Shown: positions 49,186-60,429, numbered from the stretch's first letter. The stretch is DNA of 64,000 nucleotides from Symsagittifera roscoffensis (GCF_963678635.1 NC_087070.1:9274539-9338538), one strand, 5' to 3'. Numbers and translations are program-made. Notes: generated by a model not told the origin, from the letters alone.

Positions 49186-49231
49186 CAGCAAGTTTTGCTG
49201 TAAAGAGGCCATCTACAGGCAGTCTTCCGAG
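49186..49231 (-). CDS. Possible 46-base micro-exon upstream of the receptor
   Basis: In minus sense: acceptor TTCATGCAG, donor GTAAGT; reads LGRLPVDGLFTAKLA if entered in phase 0. Splice sites are good, but there is no family match and it cannot join directly to the DNA-binding-domain exon without creating a stop, so an intervening exon would be needed. Confidence 0.3.
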
Positions 49232-49251
49232 CTGCATGAAATTGCAAGGAA

Positions 49252-50105
49252 TACACTAGTGGACAAAATAAACGCAAATTTTTACTTTATAAAATGCCTC
49301 ATTTCGACCATTTGGACATTAAATTAAAAAAAAACAATTACACATCGATCTTGAGAAAATGAACTCAACTACACCCTTTTAAGCATCAAGATTTAGTTTC
49401 CTGCACTAATATTTGCCCTAATCTGACTAGGACACTAATTTTTGCATTCTCGACCTGATCAACCAGTAAGGTTTTTAGGAAGGAAAGTTTTCTCGTATAA
49501 AATCTTTCATAAGCAGTAATTCTTAAATGTTTTTTGGTCTAATAAGTATCAGCAAGCGAGCCGTTCACTTAAAATGAAGTGAAGGGAGTGAAAAAAAATA
49601 ACGTTCATCTAAAATAAACCACTTTCAGCCAAAATTTCGAATTAGAAAGTGTGATAATCTTTTTAAATTTAACTACAATAGCAGATTAAAATAAAAGCGA
49701 AAGCATGTTTTTTGTAACTAACAAAAAACTTTTTTAAAGCCATTTAGTACAAGCTTTACTTGTATGCTCTGCAAAATTTCTAACTCGATAGTGAGCAAAT
49801 GATATCAGCTACTTTTTTGTTATTGGCAATTTTTAGTAACAAGCCCTAATCACTTTATTCGGGATATGAAATTGCCAATTTAAATAAATTTTTCAATGGC
49901 GTCAATTCCTCGCGGATTCGGGCTTATGAAAATTGCCACACTCGACAACTACATTTCTCGTTTTCAATGTTTCACTCGGCCTGATTAATATTTATATTTC
50001 TGGTCAATTAACAAAACTTTCCCTTCCGTAGAATCCTCCGACAGATTGCGCAAACGAGCAGCTTCAGACCCGGAAAAAAACTGGTAAGGGCTTGTATCTA
50101 AGTAC
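49252..50105. mobile_element. TACACTAGTGGAC-ended repeat, left end and interior
   Basis: Starts with TACACTAGTGGACAAAATAA and shares interior words with 45.65-46.24 kb and 51.0-51.2 kb (for example ATAAGCAGTAA near 49,511 and 51,145). The right end is not certain; it may extend to about 51,085. Confidence 0.4.
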
Positions 50106-50243
50106 TTGACATTGCATGGACTGTTGCTGATATCGGATGTATTTGCTCGGATCGACGTAAGAGTATCGTTGAGTTTCTAGTATTTCTGCCTCGTTTCGGT
50201 TCTGAGGTAGATCGGTTTCGGGTAGCTGGTTGATTGACAACAT
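50106..50243 (-). CDS. Possible N-terminal coding exon (minus strand)
   Basis: An ATG at 50243-50241 opens 46 codons, MLSINQLPETDLPQNRNEAE through YIRYQQQSMQCQ, before a possible donor GTACTT. Composition is clearly more coding-like than the surroundings. It could be the first exon of the nuclear receptor, whose N-terminal A/B domain is expected upstream, and its phase (0) would suit 49186-49231. No homology, so tentative. Confidence 0.3.
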
Positions 50244-51939
50244 TTCCTTTCAGACGTAAATTAACTGTAACTATCGGAAACTACAAGTCAACAAAGAACA
50301 ACGAAATGCCATAAATTTCGATATTTAAAAGCACAATTCAAGGTCATAAAAAGCGCAAAAAGGAATCCATTAATAAATCAGTTTTGAAACAGCGTCTGAA
50401 AAACTCATGAACCTCGTTTCGCTTTTCAGTTTTTTTTCGAGTTTTCTCACACACTGTTCTTCGTTCACCGGAAAATTCATTACTTACGAACATAGTATTT
50501 CTCGCTATGAATTCTAGCGAGAACATCTAGGTAACGTTTGCCTGGAATGATTTAAAAAAGTATTATCGATACTAGAAAACTGCTTTCGGGTTTAAGTTTG
50601 TAAATACTGTAGTTAACTTTAAAAGATCATTAATGTCATCAGTTTAAAATTATGACTGTGATTTGTTTTTTTTGCTTGAACAATTTTCTTTCTCTTTTAT
50701 CCCAGAAAAAGCTTACTTCAATGCAAAGACTAGTACAGATGCAAGAAATTAGCTCGCCCCCCTCCAATTTGTTTTTTTTAGCCTAGATACTCCGCATGTC
50801 AACTTTTGTAAAAAGTTGGACATGGTGACCATAAAATTTTCATATATAAGTTTGCCGGGTGGATGGAAGGAAAAAACCACGATCACTTCCAGCCCCAGGT
50901 AAAGCCGATACAATTTTTGATCGAAAAAATGATGGCCAATAATTGATAGGGGGTAGCTCAGATAAGTTGCGATGGCGTTTATGTTATAGATAATTTATTT
51001 AAAATACTTAATATTTATCAATGAAAACAGGTATTTTAGAGACTGAAAACTTTAATTCACGCTTAATTTTGACCACTCAAGTTTTTCAGAACCGAATAAA
51101 AATTTTAGAAAGGAAGATTTGTTCTCGCATAAGCTGTTCTATAAGCAGTAAGTTTTTTTATTTTGAGATCAATTAGCAGCAAGCGAGCAGCTAAAACGTC
51201 AGCTTAAGCAGAGAATAATTGTATTTAACAACTAAATAACAGAAAATTTGTTGCATTTTCTCATTTTTATTCGCTGAAAGCGCTTTCCCGCGCTATGAAG
51301 TGCATTATATATGCATGTTGAAATCTGACGCAATCAATTCTCTGAAAACAAATTTTGTTCAATGACATTTTTTCATTCTGAGTAAAGTACTTCTCATTAT
51401 TTTCCCTTCTTGTAATTGAAGACTACAATTTAATGCATTGTTTGAACAAATCTAAGACCCTGATGTACCTTATCCTCATTAATTGGAATCTCCAGTAAAA
51501 ACACAGACTACAGAAAAAGCTATTTTAAAATTAGAAAATACAAAAAGCGCAATGGTTCGCTTTGTTGTTTTTTTACATTCTTCTTTTTTCCAAGACTTTG
51601 TTATCAAATAGCGCATCTATTCAACCAGAAATTAAGACACCAAAACTGTTTTTTTTTTAAACTACATGCTACCAATTTTACTTTTCGGAATGAACTTCAA
51701 GAATGACAAAACTTATGAAGTCATAACCATTTATATGAATAATACTGAAACAGTTAGGTTAAGAGAATGCTTTTCAAAAACTTTCTCGGAAGGTTAATTT
51801 CGCATTCATAACTCCTAAAAAGTTGAAAATTGTTGCTTTGGAACAAGATTAAAGTTTTTGAAATTACACCTGTTCACAAAACCATTATTAAGGCACGTTA
51901 TTAAAAAAGTTCACACTTTGAGCCATATACTTAAATAAA
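50244..51939. other. AT-rich intergenic DNA
   Basis: No gene. Fragments of the repeat family seen at 49.25 kb occur near 51,050-51,190. Confidence 0.35.
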
Positions 51940-52352
51940 GGGGCGGATTGGGGGGGGCGGGGAGGACGCTTACCCTTTCCCCTCAAGGATTCGACCCCCT
52001 GCCGACCCAAAGGGTCCCCCCTTTGCACTGTTGATATATCTTTTTTTTGGTGACGAACCCTAAAAATTTTCTAAAGACGCCTTTGGCGCCAATATATACT
52101 ACTTTAAAGGGGGGGAGCGCGCGCCGAAAAACACAATTTTTTGGTCAAAATTGCCCAAAAAGTGCCCAAAAAACGCCTTTTTTGACCTGTTTTTTCAAAA
52201 TTTTGCCTGCGGCGCAGAAAGTTTGGCCGAAATAGGGACAAAACAGTGCTTTGGGAGAGATCGAAAAATCAATTTGGTCGAACTAAAAAAAAGGTCGACA
52301 AAATTATTCGAAATTTTTTTGAAAAAACGAGAAAATCCTAGATCTGCCCCTG
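51940..52352. mobile_element. MITE-like element with GGGGCGGAT / ATCTGCCCC ends
   Basis: Left end AAGGGGCGGATTGGGG, right end ATCCTAGATCTGCCCCTG; the reverse complement of the right end (CAGGGGCAGATCTAGG) matches the left. Ends of the CAGGGGCGGATCTAGG type are common in short non-autonomous DNA transposons of invertebrates (family knowledge). The interior is G/C-skewed and non-coding; the 60-70 codon ORFs are incidental. Confidence 0.7.
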
Positions 52353-53138
52353 CTTATATATAGATACTACATACATAATTTTATCACTTTCAAGTATCAC
52401 TTTCAATCTGTTTTATATTATCACTTTCAATCTGTTTTATACTGAGCGATGTGAAAATCGCAACATTGAAAACTTTGATGAACCAATCAAAATTTCAGGG
52501 TGTTTTTCCAAGAATTTGCAAAATCCGATCGCCTGCTTTGATAGATATCAACACAACATGACGACTCGCCTGGAAATTAATTTCTTAGAAAAACCTTTTT
52601 GTATAAAATAAACGTAAATATTGGCCGAAGCATTACCTAGTTCAAATTATAGAAAAAACTTTGAAGCCTTGATTCAGGCTCAGTTCTTGAAAGTCTTTGT
52701 TTTTAAAATGTCAAAAAACTAAATAAACATAAAGGAAAAGTCAAACATTTTTTTCTTTGGAGGAAAGTGGGGTTTTCTGATAATATTTGAGGTATTTGGT
52801 TTTTTGAAGCTTGTAAAGAAACAAAAACCGGAAAAACCAAACTTGCGTTGTTTTGTAAGATTTCATAATTTCGTCAATGTTTATTATTTTGAAGAAGGAT
52901 TGAAAATTTTTTTTGATAATGCATTTTTACGGGCGCCCAGTATAGATAAAAAAATCCATATCTTTCTAAAACGCATTCAGTCAAGACTCACACGAAAAAA
53001 ACCCTCAGTGTCGAGAAGATCGAGTTTCGAAAACTTGGATTTTAAATAATTTTTGAGCAATTAAAACGAGCAGGATGAATTAAAATAGGAAGATAGTTTC
53101 ATAGAAGTACAATTGATAAGAAAAAAACTCCACATATA
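52353..53138. other. AT-rich DNA left of element B
   Basis: No supported gene; an 81-codon ORF (52804-53049) resembles nothing known. The direct word TATCACTTTCAATCTGTTTTAT is duplicated at about 52,399 and 52,420. Confidence 0.35.
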
Positions 53139-53464
53139 TGTAAAAGTATTATTGTTTGTTCATTTAACCTCTGATCTTTACTGATCGTTGACCTTTAAGT
53201 TGTTAATTTATACACCTGCCAAAAGCGCAACGGCTTTTGGTAGACTCGGAATTGGTCACTATCTTTTATGATACGTAACAAATCAACCGAAACCAATTCA
53301 ATCTTTTAATCCTCTCTTACCTTAGTTAGCATCACCGTCTTTTATTTAGTCTTAAATAAAAGCCTACAGATTTTAGTAGGAATCTTAATCATCCGTAATC
53401 TTAATCTAGTCTTAGTTTAAGTACACTCTTATACAACTACGAGTGGTATCCTAATTTTTTAACA
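53139..53464 (+). repeat. 5' LTR of element B (326 bp)
   Basis: Begins TGTAAAAG, ends TTTTTTAACA. It contains a stem-loop CCAAAAGC/GCTTTTGG (53219-53240, 6-base loop) and AATAAA at 53355-53360. These sit at positions that suit an R-region hairpin and polyadenylation signal. The last A of the LTR is the first base of the Gag ATG. Confidence 0.96.
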
Positions 53465-53875
53465 TGGCGCAGTCTAACGAATCGAATCTACGTTTTTTTT
53501 GGAACAACTCATCAAACGAAAATCAACATGACTGGGAAAGGTGGGCGGAAAAGTTTCAATTGACAATTATTGCGAAAGACTCCGTAGACATCGAAGATGT
53601 AATTAACCCACCGATAAGAAACGAACTAATTTACCCTACGACAGAACCACCGGACCCATCCGAGGATCAGGCCCGTCGGGCCGAAAAAGAGGACCATCAC
53701 AGAGTAGCAGTACAAAATTATAACGAAGAATTCAGAAGAAGGAGGGCGGAAGATAACGCCAAATTTAACGGACTTCAAATCGGAGACATTGACAAGAAGC
53801 TAAAATCACAGTTATACCTAGCACTCGGAAAAGAAGGACAGAAATGCTTCTCTCATAAAATATCCTGGCAAAAGA
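53464..53875 (+). CDS. Gag of element B, N-terminal part
   Basis: Starts at the ATG formed by the final LTR base and the first two bases of the primer-binding site. Encodes a hydrophilic matrix/capsid start (MAQSNESNLRFFW...) with a charged Glu/Arg-rich helix. The natural continuation moves to the +1 frame at about 53,872-53,876 in AAAAGAAT; in the original frame the ORF runs on to a stop at 53961 without Gag-like sequence. Either a programmed +1 shift, a one-base insertion in this copy, or an assembly error. Confidence 0.8.
53465..53479 (+). promoter_or_regulatory. Primer-binding site of element B, overlapping the Gag start
   Basis: TGGCGCAGTC directly follows the LTR, with no spacer. It is complementary to a tRNA 3' end GACTGCGCCA, the kind I associate with tRNA-Ser priming in the 17.6/297 Gypsy group (from memory). 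The site is inside the Gag reading frame (codons 1-6). Confidence 0.8.
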
Positions 53876-54490
53876 ATTCTGGATATCAATTTCGCAGAAT
53901 TTTGGGAACTATTAAAAACTACTTTCACGATCACTACAAACCTAACATACGAAAGGTTTAAATTTTTTGGCCGAAGACAGAAAGAACATGAGTCCTTAGA
54001 AAAATTCCATGAAATTCTTTCAGAACTAGCAAAAAATTGTAAACTGGGGGAACTCGAGTCAGAACTAGTAAGAGACATTTTCATCACAAACATGAGAAAT
54101 GTCGAGATCCAAAAGAAACTATGTATAGAATACTTGACCCCAGAAAACGTACTATCTTACGTATTAGTTCACGAAAAAGGTACTAAAACCCATCAACAGT
54201 ATCTAAAATTCCCAACTTACAACCCAGGACCAAGACCACAATACGTGAAGAACGAACCAACCCTAAATATCGTCGAAAATAACAAATGCCGCAATTGCGG
54301 TCAGCAATTCAAAAAAGGACACCTATCCACATGCCCGGCTAGAGATAGAAACTGCAATACGTGCGGACGGAAAGGACATTTTGCCAAACACTGTAGGAGT
54401 TCAGCAAAAACACAAACTAACATCGTCGATCAGAATCGTGTACCCCAAGAAAACGATAATATCCGGACCAACCCGCAGGAAAATCCCTAA
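53876..54490 (+). CDS. Gag of element B, C-terminal part with zinc knuckles
   Basis: Continues the capsid region (LDINFAEFWELLK onward) and ends in a nucleocapsid with two Cys/His motifs: CRNCGQQFKKGHLSTC, a stretched variant, and CNTCGRKGHFAKHC, a canonical CX2CX4HX4C. A TAA stop at 54488-54490 ends it. The same frame stays open afterwards into the protease, so Gag and Pol are separated only by this stop. Confidence 0.85.
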   Translation: MLDINFAEFWELLKTTFTITTNLTYERFKFFGRRQKEHESLEKFHEILSELAKNCKLGELESELVRDIFITNMRNVEIQKKLCIEYLTPENVLSYVLVHEKGTKTHQQYLKFPTYNPGPRPQYVKNEPTLNIVENNKCRNCGQQFKKGHLSTCPARDRNCNTCGRKGHFAKHCRSSAKTQTNIVDQNRVPQENDNIRTNPQENP

Positions 54491-56379
54491 TTTGAGGTTA
54501 ACTTAGACGACTTCCTAGTTCTAGCCGTTGACACAGATAACCAAATAAATGCCGTAGAAAACAAAATAGAGCGTGGAGTGAGAACAGTATTTAATCACGA
54601 AGGATTAGAATTGAAAAAGACACTAAAAGTATCTCGGGGAAATTTCAACCCTTACTACACCGAGATTCAAATTGACTCCGCAAGTCCAGTTTCCTTCATG
54701 AAAAAAGACCTACTACACGAATTGAAGATACGAGATAGATTTCTAAAGCTAGAACCTGTGGATGAAATAACAAAGAAAGCATACCAGGGCTTCGGGAGTA
54801 CGATCAATATCATTGGAAGAGTTCGAGTGAAAATCCGATCGAAAGGATGGGAGGCTAATGACCAAAAACTTTTTATCACTGAAGGGGCTGAAAGAAATCT
54901 ACTAGGAAACGACATCTTACCGAATTTGGGCATTGTAGTATTTCAGAAAAAACCTCCACCCAACGGGTTAAAGTCATGGGAAGACCAGAAAGTATCACCC
55001 ATTGGGATAAATGTCAATCAAATAAAATTCGCATCGGACAACCAACAGGATCAAAACCAAGAGACACCATCTCAAAGTGAGTTTAAATTATACATTTCAA
55101 AGCACTTTTCAGACCTCATAAAAAGAACTGGTAGATCAAAAAACTACGTAGTTAATACTTATTTTAACGAACCGATAAAACCGATACAGGTGAAAGGGAA
55201 ACGTATCCCGATCCATCTTCTCCCCAAAGTCAAACTATGCATCGAACAATTATTAAGAGACGGACACATCGAAAAACTATCTAGATGCTCTGAAGATTGT
55301 TTTATTTCCCGCATCGTGATTACAGCAAAAAGGGACGGATCAATCAAACTAGCATTGAACTCAAAACTACTAAACAAACTGATATTTCGCAATAGATATG
55401 AAATGACGAATCTATTTGAACTAATTGACAACGTAGCAGTTACTATTAGCGGCCACGATCAAAGAAACATCTGGTTTTCATCGATAGATTTAAAATACGC
55501 CTACAGCCAAATACCGCTTTCTAAAAAGGCAAGTAATCAGTGTAATTTTAACATTGTGGGGGGAGAAGTTACGGGTTCATACCGTTTTAAAACCGGATTC
55601 TACGGACTAGGCGATATGCCTAATGAATTTCAACGAATAATGGACCGTTTGACGGAAAAACTACCAAATACCCATTGTTATCTTGACGACATCCTAATCG
55701 CCACCGTGGGTAGCGAGGAAGAACATAAAAAGCTAGTCATTAATGTGTTAAAAACGCTAGATGACGAGGGACTAGCCATAAAATGGGAAAAATGCACATT
55801 TTTAACCCACAACATAGAATGGTTGGGATTCAGAATCGACGCAAAAGGGACGACACCATTAATACATAAATCTGACGCAATTAGAAATCTAAAAGAACCA
55901 AACTGCATCAAAGATATCAGATCATTAATGGGATCGATTAACCAATTTAATAAGTTCATACCAAACCTAGCGTCCCTATCAACACCGTTCAGAGAACTTA
56001 TGCAAAAAAATAAACCATTTAAGTGGTCCACAGTACATACGGAAGCGTTTGAAAAAATCAAGAACGAAATTTGTAATACGGTGACGAACCACCATTTCGA
56101 TGTAAAACTGAACACTCGGGTGAAATGCGATGCCTCACATTTAGGATTGGGCGCGTCCATTGAACAAGACCATCGGGGGAATTGGAAGACCGTAGCGTTC
56201 GCTAGCAGATTTTTGAATATTGCCGAATTAAAATACAGCACTAATGAACTTGAACTACTGGGATTAGTGTGGGCACTAGATCATTTCAAAAATTATCTAC
56301 TGGGTAAACAATTCTCAATTTTAACAGACCACAAAGCCCTAATAGGAGCACTGAAAGACGATAAATACACCAATCACAA
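54491..56379 (+). CDS. Pol of element B: protease, reverse transcriptase, RNase H
   Basis: Open from just after the Gag stop, in the same frame and without a needed ATG. Aspartic protease with DSAS (Asp codon 54674) and NLLGNDIL; reverse transcriptase with SSIDLKYAYSQIPL and catalytic YLDD (55679-55690); RNase H with a CDASHLGLGA start and TNELELLGLVWAL. Near 56,376-56,382 the sense of the protein moves to the -1 frame; the original frame ends at 56431. A DSA protease motif instead of DTG is normal for some lineages. Confidence 0.9.
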
Positions 56380-58659
56380 TCACGTCTCACCCGTTGGGCG
56401 GATAAACTATTACCGTTCGACTTTACTGTAGAACATTTACCCGGTAAAGATATGGGATTTGTTGATTATATATCCCGACACCCATCGGGTGAACCCGTAC
56501 CAGTTTCTCTGGATGACGAAAAGTTTGTTATCGCTTCAGTAAATCAGATTAGTACGCTCCTAGGTTTTGATCATCTAATGCCAAAAAATTCGTGGGCGCA
56601 AATAAGAAATAAATTCTCTCAACATTTCTTAGCACATGACGTCACTTCCTGCAATACGATTGGCCAGTCAACAGATCATATGACCAGTCAAGAAACAGAA
56701 CGTGAGAAACGAATTGCTAATGTCGCTGAAACTTTCCAAGCGATAGCTAACTATTCAAACATTTCAGTGTGTCAAAATTCTCACTCGCGAACAGAACGGT
56801 GTGACTCATCTTGCAAATTAAACGATTTTTTAACGAATTTTAACATCCTGAAAGAAATGGCAGAACAAATTGAAATTAACCGACAAAAAGAACCTACTAC
56901 CAAAGAAAACACGGACGTTTTAAAACCAACTACTAGTAACCCGTCGGATAACCCCGAGAAAAAATCACCTAGTAAAAAGAAAACAGTTAACATATTCCCT
57001 TTCTCTTGGCCGGAAATATTTGATTCAAAATTTATGTCCCTCTTATCAAAACAAGATCTAGTTCTGAAAAAGATAATCAAAGCAATCGAGGAAGACCGAA
57101 AACAGGATATTCTACAACTGGGAAACTACTACAAATCATATTTAAATAATTTACATGTCAGTGGAGGATGTCTGTATCTTGACAACCGATTAGTAATCCC
57201 AGCATGCCTAAGATCGACTATGCTCAACAGACTACACGAAGCTCACCCTGGCCAGTTCGCAATGAAAAGTCTGGCAACCGAATACATCTGGTGGCCGAAA
57301 ATTTACCGTGAAATCAAAGTCCACGGCGAGAACTGTATTGAGTGCGTGAAAGCAGGTAAAAACTTGAAACCTCTTATAAAACACAATACCCTAGGGGAAC
57401 TCCCAATGGTCGAAGAGCCAAACCAAGAAATGGAATTAGACTTCGCCGGTCCGTTACCTTTAGTATGGGGAACAAAAAAATACATATTGGTGTGTGTTGA
57501 CAGATTTTCAAAATTCCCATCGGCTCAAATAACATCCAGCACATCGGCTAAATCTATCATAAACTTCCTTAGTAAATACATTGCTTTACACGGGATACCT
57601 AGAACCATTAGAACAGATCAAGGATCTGGTTTTATCTCCAAGGAAGTTAGAGAATTCTGCCACGATCACAACATAAAGGTGATATTTAGCCCAGTGGGTG
57701 ATCATAGAGCTACCGGACTAGTGGAACGTCTAATCAGGACCATTAAGGAAAGACTCTTGGTTATGGCACAAGAACGTCCAAAACCTTCACTAGAATCTGC
57801 ACTCCTGAAAATAATAAAATGCTTAAGAACAGTAACCCAGCAGTCGCTTAACTGCTCTCCTTTCGAAGCACATTTTGGTAGATCCCCTAACACCATCTGG
57901 CATAATTTGGTCAAATCACCCTCTTCGAATAACCTTGATTGGAATAAAACTTTGTTATGTATAGATAAGGGCAAAAAACTAATGAGCCGAGAGCGAAGAC
58001 ACGACTGGGACGCCCCCGACGATATAGAAGATGGAGAAGTTGATGAAAACTCATCATCCTCGGAGGATATCTCAAATGCTGTGAGATATGTACCAACCAG
58101 TGCTGGATCCCCAGTAAAAGTGCTCTCTCGGTCAGAAAAAAGAGATGCCTTGGGCATAAAGGACTCAATTCTGAACAACCCGTCGGGTAAGACCATTGTT
58201 TATCGAAAAATCCAAGATAGAACGAAAAATGAACCATACTATAGAGTACTCAAGGACGAAATCGTAAGGGAATCAGATCACACTGTGACTTTAAAAAATG
58301 GTAAAATAATACGTAAATCTGATTTAGCCATTAAAAGACAGTGCACCCAGAAGAAACCAAGTCCAAGAAAACGAGATCAAGTGGTTAGATTTTATGCGAC
58401 TAAAGGATTGAGGAAAACTGCAAAACCACCAAGAAATGTCGGATTTAAAAGCTCAAGAACAACCCAAAAGAAAAGAAATCTTCAGTGGAAATTCGAAGAG
58501 CTTGATATTGCGAGACGAAACGCGGCCATGAACGGCTCTAGGGAAACTCTTCTCAGAGAGGAAGAAGAACAGAGAAAGAGACTGAGAACCCCGATAGGCC
58601 TCGAAATGACCAAGAATCAAGCCCGTCGGGCAAACCCGACCTTCACAAAAGTCGTTTAA
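56380..58659 (+). CDS. Pol of element B: end of RNase H and integrase
   Basis: Frame 1 continues the RNase H C terminus (RWADKLLPFDF, then GKDMGFVDYISRHP). Next comes a charged spacer and an integrase with an H-H-C-C finger (HEAHPG...CIECVKAG) and catalytic D (codon 57439), D (57616) and E (57724), a D,D35E spacing. A Lys/Arg-rich C-terminal region of about 200 residues follows, without an obvious chromodomain. Stop TAA at 58657-58659. The conventional ATG at 56452 is internal; translation is expected as part of a Gag-Pol precursor. Confidence 0.9.
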   Translation, partial: SRLTRWADKLLPFDFTVEHLPGKDMGFVDYISRHPSGEPVPVSLDDEKFVIASVNQISTLLGFDHLMPKNSWAQIRNKFSQHFLAHDVTSCNTIGQSTDHMTSQETEREKRIANVAETFQAIANYSNISVCQNSHSRTERCDSSCKLNDFLTNFNILKEMAEQIEINRQKEPTTKENTDVLKPTTSNPSDNPEKKSPSKKKTVNIFPFSWPEIFDSKFMSLLSKQDLVLKKIIKAIEEDRKQDILQLGNYYKSYLNNLHVSGGCLYLDNRLVIPACLRSTMLNRLHEAHPGQFAMKSLATEYIWWPKIYREIKVHGENCIECVKAGKNLKPLIKHNTLGELPMVEEPNQEMELDFAGPLPLVWGTKKYILVCVDRFSKFPSAQITSSTSAKSIINFLSKYIALHGIPRTIRTDQGSGFISKEVREFCHDHNIKVIFSPVGDHRATGLVERLIRTIKERLLVMAQERPKPSLESALLKIIKCLRTVTQQSLNCSPFEAHFGRSPNTIWHNLVKSPSSNNLDWNKTLLCIDKGKKLMSRERRHDWDAPDDIEDGEVDENSSSSEDISNAVRYVPTSAGSPVKVLSRSEKRDALGIKDSILNNPSGKTIVYRKIQDRTKNEPYYRVLKDEIVRESDHTVTLKNGKIIRKSDLAIKRQCTQKKPSPRKRDQVVRFYATKGLRKTAKPPRNVGFKSSRTTQKKRNLQWKFEELDIARRNAAMNGSRETLLREEEEQRKRLRTPIGLEMTKNQARRANPTFTKVV

Positions 58660-58672
58660 TGAACCCGGAGTG

Positions 58673-59695
58673 ATGATCGAACCACATGAAGAGATTTCAG
58701 ACGACAATGCTAGCGACTTAATTTCACTAAAAGACCTCAAGGATAAAACATTACTCGAAGCTACAAAATCAGACGAACACCTAATCTCCGAACGAACAGA
58801 TCCTAAGCTAGAAATATCAGACCACGTTGATCACAAGGTCGATTTAGATGCGATTCCTTTGATCGAATTGGATTCTGGCGATAATGAAAGAGACTCACAA
58901 GCGATCCCACAGTTGATTCTCTTGGACACTATGGAGGAGGCCAATAAAGCGAGTCAAGAAATGCCGTTTCTTCCAGAGAATCCCGGAGGAGAGTTTTCCA
59001 AGTCTACTGAAGAACCAATCGCCATGGCGGGGACGGAATCCAAACAAATACACTCTGACTGTACCACGAAAACACAGAAATTGTCCGGTACCGCTAAAAG
59101 AAAGGCGTCATCACCAATGAAATCACCACCCTCGAAAAAATTGTCAGAAATTTTTACACGTCAGAACACCAGACCTATGCGAACTAGGCAGCCTCCCAAG
59201 ATGCTAGGTGAGAGAGTGTTTACCAGTGTAGTTGATTTAACTGATAAAGATCGTGATGCTCCAGAATTTGGTTCACCTAGTTTAGTCTCAGCATGCTCAA
59301 CGTTAGAAGCAACTACCGTAGAAATGGAAAGCCATCATGTCGACCTAGTAGACCTGACAACATTAACAGCACCTTCATCATCGCGTCCTACTATAGTTCA
59401 CTTGCGGGAAGAAAACTATGCGTACCCAAGTGACCCGAAACCCTCGAAAACAGATGATCAAAAGACTCCTGAAAAGAAAGTCAAATTTAGCCCTGATGTC
59501 TGTTCCACGAAATTTAACCCATCGGGCCTACCTTATGAAACCTCAACTTCTACATTTGTCCCCATTGTACCTGACCCAGACTGGCTGAACACCTCCTTTA
59601 TCATTTCGGCGGTAGAACTCCTTGGACGGCCAATGACGCTGGAGGAGTTAAGGAGATGGACAATAAACAAGGCAGCAAATCGGGAAACTAATTAG
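58673..59695 (+). CDS. Third ORF of element B: acidic accessory protein
   Basis: 340 residues from ATG 58673 to TAG 59695, rich in Asp, Glu, Ser and Pro. No signal peptide, membrane segment or Cys pattern, so not an envelope. It contains a basic patch (KRKASSPMKSPPSKK), possibly a nuclear-localisation signal, and two hydrophobic/acidic motifs, SVVDLTDKDRD and HVDLVDLTT, that resemble SUMO-interacting motifs (inference). It starts 13 bases after the integrase stop in another frame; a UAAUG...UGAUG chain links the two. I do not recognise its family. Confidence 0.75.
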   Translation: MIEPHEEISDDNASDLISLKDLKDKTLLEATKSDEHLISERTDPKLEISDHVDHKVDLDAIPLIELDSGDNERDSQAIPQLILLDTMEEANKASQEMPFLPENPGGEFSKSTEEPIAMAGTESKQIHSDCTTKTQKLSGTAKRKASSPMKSPPSKKLSEIFTRQNTRPMRTRQPPKMLGERVFTSVVDLTDKDRDAPEFGSPSLVSACSTLEATTVEMESHHVDLVDLTTLTAPSSSRPTIVHLREENYAYPSDPKPSKTDDQKTPEKKVKFSPDVCSTKFNPSGLPYETSTSTFVPIVPDPDWLNTSFIISAVELLGRPMTLEELRRWTINKAANRETN

Positions 59696-60429
59696 ATGTA
59701 GGAGCTCCAATCCAGATGTTATCATAAACGTTCATGAACTCTCAAAAACTTCAATACAAAACTTTTAGTACCTTTACTATTTGTTTATTGTTGAATGCTA
59801 TTAACATTCCATTGCCATAGAGTCATACAAACTTCCAGTGCTGTCATATTAAACCAAAAAGATGATTGGTAACACTTATAACCTTGCTTTAGCCATATAA
59901 TTTCGCCGAAATGTCGGTAAAATTCTTTTCACCCATTGGGCGCTACCACCGGATAACCATTAGATTTATCCATCCTAGTATTAACCACTTATTTTGCCTA
60001 TTCTAAGGATAACTCCCTGCCTACCTTACTGCTCAATTTACCCTGGTGCTATTCCAGTTTCTTGCTCGCCCATAGTAACCAGTCTATATTTATTTCACCC
60101 GACGAAAACATACTATTCGATCTAAGGTGCTTTGTTTTTGAATTTTTGTTATTGCTGAAGAACATGCTTTCCGGCCCATCGGGCCCGTTCATCGGTCTTT
60201 TCCGTACCGTACACCCGCTCTTTCGACCTGATAACCGTGCAATTTTACCTAGTATACAATACGCTTTCTTGGCCCTCGGTGCTTTACCAAGTCTGTGTTC
60301 CTACTGTTCTAGAACCACTCTCGGGGGTCCTAAACAATGCGCCTACTTAGTCATTTATTCTAGCGCTTAATTACTTTTGTTTTGTTCTCCTCTTGAGAGG
60401 CGAAATGGATAGATTATAGATAAATTTTC
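59696..60429 (+). other. Non-coding 3' region of element B
   Basis: Lies between the third ORF and the polypurine tract. A 102-codon ORF (60062-60370) with a short hydrophobic stretch starts at a TTG and is not supported as a gene. No envelope-like sequence seen. Confidence 0.5.

Noticed and set aside
60062-60370. 102-codon ORF as a possible envelope remnant of element B
   Set aside because: Non-ATG start, one short hydrophobic stretch, no signal peptide, cysteine pattern or cleavage site.
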